Below are positions 8,959 through 18,759 of a stretch of DNA of 64,000 nt, one piece after another (position 1 is the first letter of the stretch; the number at the start of each line of letters is the position of its first letter). The stretch is from contig WHUA01000006.1 of NCBI GenBank assembly GCA_009377445.1, positions 124,001 to 188,000 on the forward strand, read 5' to 3'. Source of the DNA: Alphaproteobacteria bacterium (GTDB lineage Bacteria; Pseudomonadota; Alphaproteobacteria; UBA8366). The position numbers were made by a program, and so were the translations under genes. Under the pieces are notes generated by a model. It saw only the letters and a program-made list of their open reading frames with translations. It was not told the origin of the DNA and made no database searches.

Positions 8959-8994
8959 CCGTGAAAAGAAACCTGGCCGTGAAAAGAAATCCGG
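8959..8994 (+). repeat. 18-bp tandem direct repeat in receptor promoter region
   Basis: Two adjacent copies of CCGTGAAAAGAAA-x-C-x-GG (8959-8976 and 8977-8994) match at 16 of 18 positions. They lie about 80 bases before the TonB-dependent receptor gene. The GAAAA-rich core, followed by GGCGTCGTT, resembles ECF sigma promoter elements in general form. Confidence 0.5.
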
Positions 8995-9074
8995 CGTCGT
9001 TCGTCTCTCCCCATGCAGCGAATGCGTCGCAATTGCGCTGCATTCAAATACAACATAAGATCGAAGGGGATCGA

Positions 9075-11504
9075 ATGAGCGGGTGGCATGGGGCGGTACG
9101 GGCGCGGCGGGCTGGCGCCTGCCGCCGTTTGGGTGGTCTGGTGGCGATTGTGGCGCTGGCAACGTGTTTCACGGCGAAGGCTGCACGCGCGGAGGCTTGG
9201 ATCTCCGCCTCGACGCTGTTGGCGCAGGCCCCGCCGTCGGACGAACGGAAATCTTTCGATATTCCGGCACAACCCCTGGCCGGCGCATTGAATGCGTTTG
9301 GCCGGCAGGCTGGATTTCAGGTGACCGTCGATGCGGCAACGACTGCCGGCGTTCAGGCTCGAGAGGTGTCCGGTAATTTCACGCCGAACGAGGCTCTCGC
9401 GCGTCTGCTGGACGACACCGGCATAACCTGGCGCTTTTCCGGCGCTCGCACGGTCGTACTCGAAAAGATCCCCGCCAAGCCGGGCGTTCTCACGCTCGAT
9501 CCGGTGCGGGTCGAAGGCAAGGGCGAGAATGCGTGGGGTCCGGTGGTCGGTTATACCGCCAGCCGCAGCGCCACGGCGACCAAGACCGATACGCCGATCA
9601 GGGACATTCCTCAATCCATCCAGGTGGTCCCCGACCAGGTGATCAAGGACCAACAGGCGGTCGGAATCGAGGATGCCGTACGGAATGTGAGCGGCGTCTA
9701 TCGCGAAAATACCTTCGGCAACACGCTGGACCGGTTCACGTTGCGCGGCTTCACGCAGCGGGATTTCCTGCGGGACGGCTATCGAGACCCGACCTCCGGC
9801 AACCGCATCCTGTCAGGTGTCGAACGTGTCGAGGTTCTGAAGGGGCCTGGGTCCATCCTATATGGCCGCCTGGAGCCGGGGGGCGTCATCAACATCGTGT
9901 CGAAACGGCCGCAGGAGACGGCAGCCTATTTCGGCGAGCTGCAGGTCGGGAGCTTCGATTTCTCCCGCGTCCAGGTGGACGCCTCGGGGCCGGTGACGGA
10001 GGACAAGTCCTTGCTCTTCCGCTTCAACGGCGCCTACGAGAATTCAGGGACGTTCCGCGAGCCGTCCGACGTGAATACCGAACGGGTCGAAATCGCGCCT
10101 TCCCTGTCGTGGCGGCCCGGCAAGCAAACCTATGTCTGGCTCCAGGCCAGTTACCAGAAGAGCGAAGTACTCTTCGACCGCGGTCTCGTCGCCATCGGCA
10201 GCGGCGTGGCCGACATTCCGAACAACCGGTTTCTCGGCGAGCCGGGAGACTTCCTGTTCAATGAGCAGTACGGGTTTGCGGGCGAGATCATCCACCGATT
10301 CGACGAGACCTGGCGCCTGCGGCAGGGATTCCGGGGGAACTGGTTCAACTCGCACGACTACCGGGCGGAGGCAGCCGGAAACGTCAATGCGACGACCGGC
10401 GTACTCAATCGGCGGTTCTCGATGAACGACAACGAAGGCTTCTCGCTGATGTCGCAGACGGATTTGCTCGCGAGCTTCGCCACCGGTGGCGTTGAGCACG
10501 AAATGCTCGCCGGCGTCGATCTCAGCCGCGACGAGACGGGGGGCCTCAACGGCAGCAATCCCACATTGGTTCCGATTAACATCTTTAGTCCCGTCTACGG
10601 CGCAACGCCGTTGGAAATCACCGATCTGGCGCGCGACGACCGCAATACGACGGACGGGTTGGGCGTCTATCTGCAGGACCAGTTGACGGTGCGCGACGAC
10701 CTCAAGCTTCTTCTAGGAGGCCGGTTCGACGCGGTGCGCTACACCGGGCGCGATTTTCTGGACGGCGAGACGCGGGAGCAGTCCGACAGCGCCTGGACGC
10801 CGCGGGTTGGCGCCGTTTATCAGCCGAACCAGATCGTGTCGCTGTATGCGAGCTACAGCGAGGGATTCAGTCCGGTCACGAGCGGCAATCTGGCGGGCGG
10901 CGAAGCGCCGAAGCCGACGACGAGCACGCAATACGAGGCGGGGGTGAAGCTCGACCTCTTCGACGGCAAGCTGTCGTCCACCCTGGCGGCCTTCCACCTG
11001 ACGAAGCAGAACGTCGCGACGGCGGACCCCAACGATCCCGATTTCATCGTGCAGACCGGCGAGGTGCGGAGCCAGGGCTTCGAGTTCGACGTCTCGGGCC
11101 AGGTTCTGCCGGGCTGGGACGTGATCGGCTCCTATGCGTTCATCGATGCCGAGGTGACAGAGGACAACACCATTCCCGTCGGCAACAGGCCGGCATCGGT
11201 GCCCAAGCACGGCGCCAGCCTTTGGTCGGTCTATCGCCTCCAATCGAGCGCGCTGCAAGGCTTAGGCTTCGGCGCGGGCCTGTACTATGTGGGCAGGCGG
11301 AAAGGCGACTTGTCGAATTCCTTCTTCCTCCCGTCCTATATCCGGACCGACGCCACCGTCTTCTACGAACAGGATCATTGGCGGGCGGGGATCAATGTCA
11401 AGAACCTGTTCGACTCCGATTACATAGCCGCATCGTCGGGCCGGACCCGGATCGATCCGGGTATTCCCTTGACGGTGATCGGGTCGATCTCGGTGCGGTT
11501 CTGA
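9075..11504 (+). CDS. TonB-dependent siderophore receptor with N-terminal signalling (STN) domain
   Basis: 809-residue outer-membrane transducer. The signal peptide covers about residues 1-41 and ends ARAEA. An STN domain follows (SFDIPAQPLAGALN...GITWRFSG, about 57-135), which signals through FecR. The plug domain (TDTPIRDIPQSIQVVP; VERVEVLKGPGSILYGR) lies at about 160-280. A beta-barrel fills the rest and ends in an aromatic residue (VRF), as outer-membrane insertion requires. The segment GGVINIVSKRP is typical of the siderophore receptor class (TIGR01783). I chose ATG 9075 rather than the longer open frame because the signal peptide starts there. It is regulated by the upstream sigma/FecR pair; the siderophore is unknown. 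Confidence 0.92.
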   Translation: MSGWHGAVRARRAGACRRLGGLVAIVALATCFTAKAARAEAWISASTLLAQAPPSDERKSFDIPAQPLAGALNAFGRQAGFQVTVDAATTAGVQAREVSGNFTPNEALARLLDDTGITWRFSGARTVVLEKIPAKPGVLTLDPVRVEGKGENAWGPVVGYTASRSATATKTDTPIRDIPQSIQVVPDQVIKDQQAVGIEDAVRNVSGVYRENTFGNTLDRFTLRGFTQRDFLRDGYRDPTSGNRILSGVERVEVLKGPGSILYGRLEPGGVINIVSKRPQETAAYFGELQVGSFDFSRVQVDASGPVTEDKSLLFRFNGAYENSGTFREPSDVNTERVEIAPSLSWRPGKQTYVWLQASYQKSEVLFDRGLVAIGSGVADIPNNRFLGEPGDFLFNEQYGFAGEIIHRFDETWRLRQGFRGNWFNSHDYRAEAAGNVNATTGVLNRRFSMNDNEGFSLMSQTDLLASFATGGVEHEMLAGVDLSRDETGGLNGSNPTLVPINIFSPVYGATPLEITDLARDDRNTTDGLGVYLQDQLTVRDDLKLLLGGRFDAVRYTGRDFLDGETREQSDSAWTPRVGAVYQPNQIVSLYASYSEGFSPVTSGNLAGGEAPKPTTSTQYEAGVKLDLFDGKLSSTLAAFHLTKQNVATADPNDPDFIVQTGEVRSQGFEFDVSGQVLPGWDVIGSYAFIDAEVTEDNTIPVGNRPASVPKHGASLWSVYRLQSSALQGLGFGAGLYYVGRRKGDLSNSFFLPSYIRTDATVFYEQDHWRAGINVKNLFDSDYIAASSGRTRIDPGIPLTVIGSISVRF

Positions 11505-11540
11505 TCATGACCACGCGCGCGGCCGAAGGAGGGGGGTGGC

Positions 11541-11840
11541 GTGCGAAATAGCGCAAATTCCCGCGCCTATCGGCTCGCCGTGCTGTCGCGCGCGGCGGCT
11601 GCCGCCTTCGGCGGCTATGCGGCTGCGGCGGCGCTGTCGATCATGCTGTCGCATGTCCTGCCGCTGCCGCGGGCGGAGGCCGTCCTCACGGCCATGCTGC
11701 TCAGCTTCGCTCTTTACGCGGCTGTCGTCGTCTGGGCCTTCGCGGCGCGCAACCCGGGGACGGTCTGGCTGGTGCTGCTGGGCGCCGCTGGATCATGCGC
11801 CGGGGTGTCCTGGCTTTTGGGTGCGGGGTCGGTGATATGA
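11541..11840 (+). CDS. DUF3649-family small membrane protein of iron-uptake operon
   Basis: 99-residue hydrophobic protein with three predicted membrane segments (about residues 18-38, 47-68, 75-95). It matches the DUF3649 type found between TonB-dependent receptors and PepSY membrane proteins. It starts with GTG behind AAGGAGGGGGG and overlaps the next gene by four bases (ATGA), so the two are translationally coupled. Its role is unproven; the neighbours suggest handling of ferric siderophore or iron reduction at the inner membrane. Confidence 0.7.
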   Translation: MRNSANSRAYRLAVLSRAAAAAFGGYAAAAALSIMLSHVLPLPRAEAVLTAMLLSFALYAAVVVWAFAARNPGTVWLVLLGAAGSCAGVSWLLGAGSVI

Positions 11841-13462
11841 AAGCAGCCTTCCGGCAGTCGATGGCCTGGCTGCACACTTGGTGCGGCCTGCTTGTCGGCT
11901 GGGTGCTGTTCTTCATGTTCCTGACCGGAACGGCGGGCTATTTCGACGTCGAGATCGATCGCTGGATGCAGCCGGAGCGGCCGTTGCTGGTAGCCGAGGT
12001 TCCGATCGCGGACGCGATCGCTGTGGCGCTGCGCAAGCTGGAATCGAAGGCGCCCGAAGCCGAGCGGTGGTTCATTTCTCTGCCGGTCACGCGCGACAAC
12101 CTGGACATGCGGATCTTCTGGAGAGAGCAGCCGGCGCCCGACGGACGGCGCGGCAAAAATGGGAAAATGAGCCTCGATGCGGCGACCGGCGAGCCTGTCG
12201 TCTATCGCGACACCGGCGGCGGGCAACTGCTCTACCGCATGCATTAAATGCTGCACTACCTGCCGAGCAGCGCCGCCAATTGGATCGCCGGCGTCTGCAC
12301 GATGTTCATGCTGATGGCCATCGTTACCGGCGTGATCATCCACAAGAAGATCTTCCGGGATTTCTTCACCTTCCGGCCCGCCAGGGGGCAGCGCTCGTGG
12401 CTCGACGTTCACAATATCCTCAGCGTCGTGGCGCTGCCGTTCCACCTCATGATCACCTATTCGGGGCTTATTTTCTTCGGCTATCTCTACATGGCGCCGG
12501 TCGTCACCGCGACCTACGGTCCGGGGGAGGACAACCGCCGCATCTTCTTCGACGAGGTATTCGACCGCGCGAATAGGCTGGGCCGGGCCGGCGTCCCGGC
12601 CGCGATGGCGCCGATCGCGCCGATGCTTGCGGAAGTCGAGCGCCGGTGGGGGCGGGGCCAGGTACGTTTCATCGAGATACGCCAACCTGGGGACAGGAAT
12701 GCCCGCGTGTCGGTCGGCGGCATACAGGACACGCCGCTTCGCGCCAGCGACCGTTTGGTCTTCGACGGCGTCACCGGCGCCCCTCTCGGGAATGAGGGCG
12801 GGGTGGTCTCCACGCCGAAGGCGGTGCGGGACGTCCTGCTCGGCTTGCACGAGGGCTTGTTCGCCGGCCCCGTTCTCCGTTGGCTGTATTTCCTGTCCGG
12901 GCTCGTCGGCACGGCCATGATCGGCGCCGGTCTCGTGCTCTGGACGACCAAGCGCCGGGCGCGCATGCAAAGGGCCGGCGGCGCCCAGGCATTCGGCCTT
13001 GCCCTGGTGGAAGGCTTGAACCTGGGCACCGTCGTCGGCCTTCCGGTCGGCATCGCCGCGTATTTCTGGGCCAACCGGCTGATCCCCGCGGCGATGGAAG
13101 GGCGGGCCGCGTGGGAAGCGCATGCGATGTTCATCGCCTGGGGGCTCGCGCTGCTCTGGGCGATGGCCCGTCCGACCGCGCGGGCGTGGGTCGAGCTGCT
13201 GTCGTGCGCGGCCGCGGCCTATGCGCTGCTGCCGGTTCTCAATGCGCTCACGACGGGCCGCCATCTCGGCGTTACCCTGCCGCGCGGGGACTGGCGGGGC
13301 GATTGGATGCTGGCGGGATTCGACCTGACGATGCTTGCTTTCGGCCTGCTGTTCGCCTGGGCCGCGTGGCGGCTGCACCAGAAGATACGGCGGGCGGCGT
13401 CGCGGCCGGACCGCAGCGCCTTCCGCGTTCCGGCGGCCGGGGAAACGGGGCCGGCCGAGTGA
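11837..13462 (+). pseudogene. PepSY-associated TM protein, split by in-frame TAA
   Basis: This reads as one 541-codon gene for a PepSY/PiuB-like inner-membrane protein, thought to act in reductive release of iron from siderophores. A TAA at 12245-12247 divides it. The first part (136 residues) has the initial helix LHTWCGLLVGWVLFFMFLTG and half of the periplasmic domain. The second part (404 residues, ATG at 12248 directly after the stop) resumes in the same frame with LHYLPSSAANWIAGVC and carries the remaining helices. In family members the stop position, after YRMH, is normally tyrosine or phenylalanine, so a single TAT/TAC to TAA change explains it. Re-initiation at the adjacent ATG could still produce two pieces. 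The frame is otherwise intact, so decay is recent or this is a sequencing error. Confidence 0.75.
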
Positions 13463-13791
13463 TGACCATGCTCGCGCTTTCGCTTGCCTATGCCGGGTTC
13501 GCCGCTCTTGCGCTGGCGATGCGCCGGCACCATCGGCAGGTCTGGCATCGCGACCCGCCGAATGCATTGCGCCATGCGTTTCGCGCCGGGGGCATCTTGT
13601 GCCTGGCGCTCGCCTTTGCCGTCTGCATTGCCGGGGACGGGTGGCTGGTCGGACCCGTCACTTGGTTCGCCGTGTTGTCGGCCAGCGCGCTGGTTTTCGA
13701 TTTCGTCTTGCCCTACGCGCCCCGTGCCGCCGCGACCGCGTCTCTCATGATGTTGCCTGTCGCCGCCGTATCCTTCTGGCCCTGGCTTTAA
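13462..13791 (+). CDS. DUF3325-family small membrane protein
   Basis: 109-residue membrane protein with three or four hydrophobic segments, of the DUF3325 type that closes DUF3649-PepSY-DUF3325 iron-uptake operons. Its ATG shares one base with the stop of the PepSY gene (TGATG), so translation is coupled. The conserved arrangement supports the assignment more than any motif does. Function is unknown; it probably assembles with the PepSY protein in the inner membrane. Confidence 0.7.
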   Translation: MTMLALSLAYAGFAALALAMRRHHRQVWHRDPPNALRHAFRAGGILCLALAFAVCIAGDGWLVGPVTWFAVLSASALVFDFVLPYAPRAAATASLMMLPVAAVSFWPWL

Positions 13792-13888
13792 TGTGATCAG
13801 AAGGCGCTGGGAAACCGGCGAAAAACCGGCAATACTATTCCCTCTTTCGAAGTCATAACGTGCAAGAAACGCAACACGGGGGATACGC

Positions 13889-14860
13889 ATGGGAAGCAAA
13901 CTTAGATTGGCGGCGGTCGCCGCCGGGCTCGCCGTAATCCTGGCGCTACCAGCCTGGGCGGCGCAGGTGAAGATCACGCCCCTTGGCTCGATCGAGGGGG
14001 AATTCTGCCGTCAGGACCGGGCGCTGATCTTCGAGGACCCGGACGGCACGCGCGTTCTGTACGATCCGGGTCGCACGGTCGCCGGGGCGGAAGATCCGCG
14101 GCTCGGCAAGATCGACGTCGTCCTCGTCAGCCATATGCACGGCGACCATGCCGGCAATCAGCACACCAAGGCGGTCAACGCCGGGACGTGTGACAAGCCC
14201 GACAGGTCGGTCTCGGCCTACCCCAACTCGCTCGCGGCGCTCATCACTGTCGCCAAGAAGGCGAAGATCGTGACGGGCAGCGAAATGCCGGCCTTCTTCG
14301 CAGCCAAGCTCAAGGCGTTGGGCGGCAATCCGAAGGACTCGGTCCTCGCGCGTTTCGGCGGGAGCGTCAAGGTGGGCGGAGTCACGATCGCGACCGTGCC
14401 TGCCCTGCACAGCAACGGCGTCGATCCGGGGTATATCGGCGGTGAGCTCGGTGCGGCGATGAAAGCCGCCGGGATCGCCGGTGATGTCGGCCAGGCGACG
14501 GGCTATATCCTCACCTTCAGCAACGGCCTCGTCGTCTACTTGTCGGGCGACACCGGCATCACGGCCGAGCAGGACACGGTCGTGCGCGGCCACTACAAGG
14601 CGAAGCTCGTGGTCATGAACATCGGTGGCACCTACTCCACCGGCCCGAAAGAAGCGGCGTATGTGGTCAACGAGTTGATCAAGCCCGTCTCCGTCATCGC
14701 GTCCCACGCCAACGAGACGGCGACCAAGGACGGCAAGGTGCTGCCGGGAACCAAGACCGAGACCTTCAAGAAGGCCGTCAAGGTTCCGGTCTATATTCCG
14801 CTCAGCGGCAAGCTGATGGAGTTCGACGGCGGCGGGAAGTGCGTCGCCGGCTGCGCGTAA
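13889..14860 (+). CDS. Exported metallo-beta-lactamase-fold hydrolase
   Basis: 323-residue protein with a cleavable signal peptide (about residues 1-24, ending AWAAQ). The metal-binding motif SHMHGDHAG lies at residues 81-89, with a later metal histidine in PALHSNG and the aspartate of YLSGDTG, so two zinc ions should bind. The overall pattern resembles the UlaG-like branch of the fold. The substrate is not evident. Neighbours on either side are unrelated, and a GGGGGAT ribosome site precedes the ATG. Confidence 0.8.
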   Translation: MGSKLRLAAVAAGLAVILALPAWAAQVKITPLGSIEGEFCRQDRALIFEDPDGTRVLYDPGRTVAGAEDPRLGKIDVVLVSHMHGDHAGNQHTKAVNAGTCDKPDRSVSAYPNSLAALITVAKKAKIVTGSEMPAFFAAKLKALGGNPKDSVLARFGGSVKVGGVTIATVPALHSNGVDPGYIGGELGAAMKAAGIAGDVGQATGYILTFSNGLVVYLSGDTGITAEQDTVVRGHYKAKLVVMNIGGTYSTGPKEAAYVVNELIKPVSVIASHANETATKDGKVLPGTKTETFKKAVKVPVYIPLSGKLMEFDGGGKCVAGCA

Positions 14861-15048
14861 CAGGCCGATCGGCCGCAGCGAAGACCAGGGCCGGCGCGGC
14901 CTTCCGCGCCGGCCGCTGGCCGCTGGCCGTTGCCCCCAACCGTCGCCTTCAGCCGCCGCGAGGCATGCGGCGCGTCGATCCGTTTGACTTGCCGCTGTCG
15001 GAGGCGGCACAGTCGAGAAGAACGTCCCTAACCGAAGGTGCCAGCAAC

Positions 15049-16332
15049 ATGTCCGCAATTTCGAAATCCCATAGTCCAGTTTACGAGCACGCCCAACAGG
15101 TTCTTCCCGGCGGCACCTTCGGCAACACCGGCGCGGACCTGATCATCCGTGAGGGGCGGGGCAGCCGGGTCTGGGACGAGGATGGCAACGAGTATGTCGA
15201 CTACCTGATCGGCTCCGGCCCCATGATCGTCGGCCACAACCATCCGGAGGTGACGGCCGCCGTCCAGGCGCAGCTTCAGCTCGGCACCACTTTCTTCGCC
15301 AATAACCGCCAGGGTGTCGAGCTGGCCCAGGCGATCATCGACGCCGTGCCCTGCGCCGAGAAGGTGCGTTATGCCAGCACCGGCTCGGAGGCGGACGCCT
15401 TCGCCATGCGGCTCGTGCGCGCCTATACCGGCCGCGACAAGATCCTGAAATTCGAAGGCGGCTACCACGGCTACAGCGACTACGGCCTCATGAGCACGAC
15501 GCCGAAAAAGCCGGGCAATACGGTTCACGCGATCCCCGATTCCGCCGGCATTCCGCGCAACGTTTCGGAAAACATGGTCGTCGCGCCCTACAACGACACC
15601 GCGGCCGTCGAAAGCCTGATCCGCGAGCACAAGGGGCAGATCGCCGCCGTCTTCATGGAGCCGTTCCAGCGCATCATCCCGCCGCGCCCGGGCTTCCTGG
15701 AGGATATGCGGGAGATCACCCGGAAGAACGACATGCTGCTGGTCTTCGACGAGGTCGTGACCGGCTTCCGGCTCGGCTACGGCGGCGCGCAGGAATACTA
15801 CGGCGTCGTTCCGGACGTCTGCACCTTGGGCAAGGCGATCGGCGGCGGCTTCCCGCTCTCGGCCATCGCCGGGCGGGACGACATTATGGCGATGTTCGAC
15901 CGCACGCGCAGCGGGGCCGACCGCTTCGTGCCGCAGGTCGGCACGCTGTCGGGCAACCCGATCGCCGCGGCGGCAGGCATCGCGACGCTTGAGATCCTCA
16001 AGCGGCCGGAGAGCTTCAAGACGCTGTTCGCGACCGGCGAGCGGCTGAAGAACGGCCTCGCCGAGCGCCTGGCGCGCTCGGGCATCGAGGGGCAGGTCGT
16101 CGGCGTGCCGACGCTGTTCGACGTGGTCTTCGCCGGCGGCGAAGTCCGCAATTACCGCGACACGCTGCGCGGCGACGCGGCGCGCATGGCGCAGTTCAAC
16201 ACGCTCCTGCGGGAGCGCGGCATCCTCAAGGGCGAGAACAAATATTACATCTCGCTGACGCTGACCGAGGCCGACATCCAGCAGACCCTGGACGCCTGGG
16301 ACGACGCCCTCGCCGCGATGGCGCGCGGGTAG
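15049..16332 (+). CDS. Class III aminotransferase, glutamate-1-semialdehyde aminomutase-like
   Basis: 427-residue PLP enzyme of the aspartate aminotransferase superfamily (class III). Lysine 262 in TLGKAIGGGFP is the expected PLP anchor, preceded by LLVFDEVVTGFRLGYGG, which carries the cofactor aspartate. The N-terminal segment PGGTFGNTGADLIIREG and the motif VRYASTGSEADAFAMRL make it glutamate-1-semialdehyde 2,1-aminomutase-like. The genuine hemL is usually more conserved, so this is more likely an amino-acid or omega-aminotransferase. ATG 15049 is where similarity begins; the longer upstream frame is spurious. It stands alone and converges on the next gene. Confidence 0.85.
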   Translation: MSAISKSHSPVYEHAQQVLPGGTFGNTGADLIIREGRGSRVWDEDGNEYVDYLIGSGPMIVGHNHPEVTAAVQAQLQLGTTFFANNRQGVELAQAIIDAVPCAEKVRYASTGSEADAFAMRLVRAYTGRDKILKFEGGYHGYSDYGLMSTTPKKPGNTVHAIPDSAGIPRNVSENMVVAPYNDTAAVESLIREHKGQIAAVFMEPFQRIIPPRPGFLEDMREITRKNDMLLVFDEVVTGFRLGYGGAQEYYGVVPDVCTLGKAIGGGFPLSAIAGRDDIMAMFDRTRSGADRFVPQVGTLSGNPIAAAAGIATLEILKRPESFKTLFATGERLKNGLAERLARSGIEGQVVGVPTLFDVVFAGGEVRNYRDTLRGDAARMAQFNTLLRERGILKGENKYYISLTLTEADIQQTLDAWDDALAAMARG

Positions 16333-16354
16333 GGACAGCCGTCCAAAAAAGAGT

Positions 16355-16490
16355 CGTCATTCGCCGACTTGATCGGCGAATCCATGCGCGGCGCCATGGA
16401 CACCCCGGTCGAGCCGGGGTGTGACGTACTTATTTGATATGCATAAATAAAATCGTCATGCCACGATTTATTCGTGGCATCCATGGACGG
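16355..16490. repeat. Palindromic intergenic repeat, locus B (three units)
   Basis: Three palindromes lie in the gap between two convergent genes. Unit 1 (16355-16388) is CGTCATTCGCCGA-CTTGA-TCGGCGAATCCATG. Unit 2 (16394-16426) is inverted, with arms ACACCCCGG/CCGGGGTGT and the end TGACG. Unit 3 (16454-16490) is again direct, with arms ATGCCACGA/TCGTGGCAT. The borders CGTCA and TCCATG are constant while the arms vary but stay complementary. Confidence 0.7.
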
Positions 16491-16519
16491 GTCGACCGTT
16501 CTGCAAATCCACCCCGGTA

Positions 16520-18547
16520 TCACAGCCCCACGACATGCCGGGGCCGGCCCCAGTTCTGCGCCTCCTTCGCCGCGCGGGGCACGTCTTCCTCCAGCATCAG
16601 CCGCTCGGCGACGAGGCGCTTCGCCGCGGCGACGATCGCCGCGACGTATCCCTCGGGCGTGCCGTAGCGCTCGAGGACCGACTTGCGCGGGTCTTCGGTG
16701 AACTGGCGCTCCTCGGCCGTGTCCGGGAAGGGGATATAGCTGCCGTTGAACTCGTAGCCCGCCCGCGTGCCGTAACCGCGCGCCCGCACGCTCCAGCCGG
16801 TATAGGTGCCGAGCGGCGCCTGGACCATCGGCGCGCGGATGCCCGCCACGTCGTTGCCATCGGCGTCGGTCGCGGGGATGAGCACGGCGTAACCGTTCGG
16901 GTTCAGTACGGCCGGCGGCTCCTTCGAGAGGATGCCGCGCTCCAGGTCGGGGCCGTGGTCGAGCAGCGGCAGTTCGGCCGGGCCGGCGGTCAGCATCTCG
17001 CCGGGAATGCGGGGGAACTTCTCCCGCCATTCCTGGTAGGTCGCGAGCGTGCCGTCTTTCCGCAGCGGAATGCGCGAATCCGGCGGCGGCGTTCCATCCG
17101 TCACCCAGGCGTCCATCGCGTCCAGCAGCGCGCGGAAGATCATGGAGGTGCCGACGATGTTGTTGAAGTTCTGGCAGACGCCCTTGTCGGGCGTCGTCGG
17201 CAGCGGATTCGAGATGTGCTGCGAGCTGGCCCAGAGATAGGCGCGCACGTTGCCCGGCTGCTCCAGGTCGTTGCCGCGCGTGTCCGTATGCGCCAGCGAG
17301 CCGCGCCGCTGCCAGTATTCCGTCGCCGTCTGGCTGTGCATGACGTGCGGGTCGGTTGCGGGACGCTTCAGGATGGCGTCCGTCTTGCCTGTCAGGTGGT
17401 CGGTCGACTCGGCGTAGGCGAAGGGGAAGCGGTCGGCCAGGATGTAGTGGTCCTCGTACTGCTGCCCCGCCATGGACACAGCGTTGGCGAAGCGGTGGTT
17501 GAGCCACATCCGCCCCGCGCCCGCCACATGCGGCAGGACGCCGTCGAACACCTTGCGGCCCTCGGCGTCGGCGTTGAAGCCGAGATAGACGAAATCGCGG
17601 ATGCAGCGCCCCGTCTGCGACCGGCCCCAGCCGTATGCCTTCTCGATGCGGCCGAGCGGGTTGGCGTTCCCCGCGGCATCCGTCTCGCCGTATTTGAGGA
17701 AGCTCACGAGGTCGCGCACCGCCACATGGCCGAGGCCCATGACCAGCGGGTCGCGCCCCTCGTAGACCAGCTCGTAGATCCAGCCTGGCTGGAAACCCGC
17801 CGGCATGTAGATGAACTGATCCGACGGCATGATCGCGGTCTCTTCCGCGCCGCGGTTGTGCGCCTCGCCCGACAGCGCCGCGCCGCTCACGACCTGCGCG
17901 AACTGCCATTCCGCCGCCGGGATCGGGATGCGCTCGTTTTGCGGGTAACGCCGCTTGGTCAGACGCGCCTTCGCCGTGTCGCGCGACACGGTCGGGTGGC
18001 TCCGCGTTCCCGCGCGCCCCGACAGCGGGAAGCACAGCGTCGGCGCCACGGGCGTGAACTCCTGGCGCACCGGGCCGGTGATCGGCTTGCCGTTCTCGGT
18101 CGCAATCGGCAGGTCCATCGTCACCCGGCCGTCGCCCGGCAAAAGGTCGCCCTGCCATGCGCTCCAGACGAAGCTGTAGCCGCGGCGGAACAGGAAGCCA
18201 TTGCCGGCGTGCGCCGGCGTCCGCGGGTCGTTCGAGCCGCGCGCGTCGTTGAAATACTGCAGCGCGCGGAGATTCCCGCGGTTGCCGTAGTCGTAGAAGA
18301 TCCGTTTGTTGCCCTTCTGCGGGTCGGCGGGACGCAGCATGAGGAACTCGGCGGAGAATGCGACGAGCCCTTCCTTGTCGACCGGCGCCTTGCCGATATC
18401 GGTTACCACGGCCTGCGCCGCGGCCTTGGGATCGACCGCGTGAAAAGCGCGTCCGCGCAGCCGCTCATAGGGTCCGGCGCCGCCGAACGCCTGCCCGTCT
18501 GCGAAGACGGAGCGATCCGCGATCTCGATCCTGATCCTGTTTTTCAA
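16520..18547 (-). CDS. Large alpha/beta hydrolase domain protein
   Basis: About 675 residues, similar to the long alpha/beta-hydrolase domain proteins (PF20091 type) seen in proteobacteria that degrade aromatic or terpenoid compounds. Recognisable segments are the start KNRIRIEIADRSVFADGQAF, GAGPYERLRGRAFHAVDP, RRGYSFVWSAWQGDLLPG, and GWGRSQTGRCIRDFVYLGFN, where the serine in GRSQTGR is the likely nucleophile. I chose TTG 18547 because GGAGG lies eight bases upstream and similarity starts there. The longer ATG frame adds about 62 unrelated residues. No signal peptide is visible with this start. The gene is monocistronic and divergent from the DUF1080 gene; the substrate is unknown. Confidence 0.75.
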   Translation of the reverse strand: MKNRIRIEIADRSVFADGQAFGGAGPYERLRGRAFHAVDPKAAAQAVVTDIGKAPVDKEGLVAFSAEFLMLRPADPQKGNKRIFYDYGNRGNLRALQYFNDARGSNDPRTPAHAGNGFLFRRGYSFVWSAWQGDLLPGDGRVTMDLPIATENGKPITGPVRQEFTPVAPTLCFPLSGRAGTRSHPTVSRDTAKARLTKRRYPQNERIPIPAAEWQFAQVVSGAALSGEAHNRGAEETAIMPSDQFIYMPAGFQPGWIYELVYEGRDPLVMGLGHVAVRDLVSFLKYGETDAAGNANPLGRIEKAYGWGRSQTGRCIRDFVYLGFNADAEGRKVFDGVLPHVAGAGRMWLNHRFANAVSMAGQQYEDHYILADRFPFAYAESTDHLTGKTDAILKRPATDPHVMHSQTATEYWQRRGSLAHTDTRGNDLEQPGNVRAYLWASSQHISNPLPTTPDKGVCQNFNNIVGTSMIFRALLDAMDAWVTDGTPPPDSRIPLRKDGTLATYQEWREKFPRIPGEMLTAGPAELPLLDHGPDLERGILSKEPPAVLNPNGYAVLIPATDADGNDVAGIRAPMVQAPLGTYTGWSVRARGYGTRAGYEFNGSYIPFPDTAEERQFTEDPRKSVLERYGTPEGYVAAIVAAAKRLVAERLMLEEDVPRAAKEAQNWGRPRHVVGL

Positions 18548-18759
18548 GGCGATGCCCTCCCAATGCCCGAATACCGCTTCGATCAGTATGGCACACACTT
18601 CGTGTTCGCGTGCCGGCCTTGCCGGCTCGCATCCCGCTTCCGGGAATGAGGGAAAGCGGATAGGATACACGCAAGGTTGAGAGTCGTCCGGGGAAACTCG
18701 GCAAGAACCGTTGCAAGCACGGCAAAGTCTCATCGACCACTTTCAGGGAGGAAACCACC

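Noticed and set aside
8079..9074. N-terminal extension of the TonB-dependent receptor frame
   Set aside because: It overlaps the FecR gene out of frame, and the receptor signal peptide starts at 9075.
12245..12247. Second selenocysteine-type readthrough in the PepSY gene
   Set aside because: The stop is TAA, which is not used for selenocysteine or pyrrolysine, and the expected residue is aromatic rather than cysteine.
15049..16332. Calling the aminotransferase hemL
   Set aside because: It has the general glutamate-1-semialdehyde aminomutase pattern but not enough specific features, and no haem genes are nearby.
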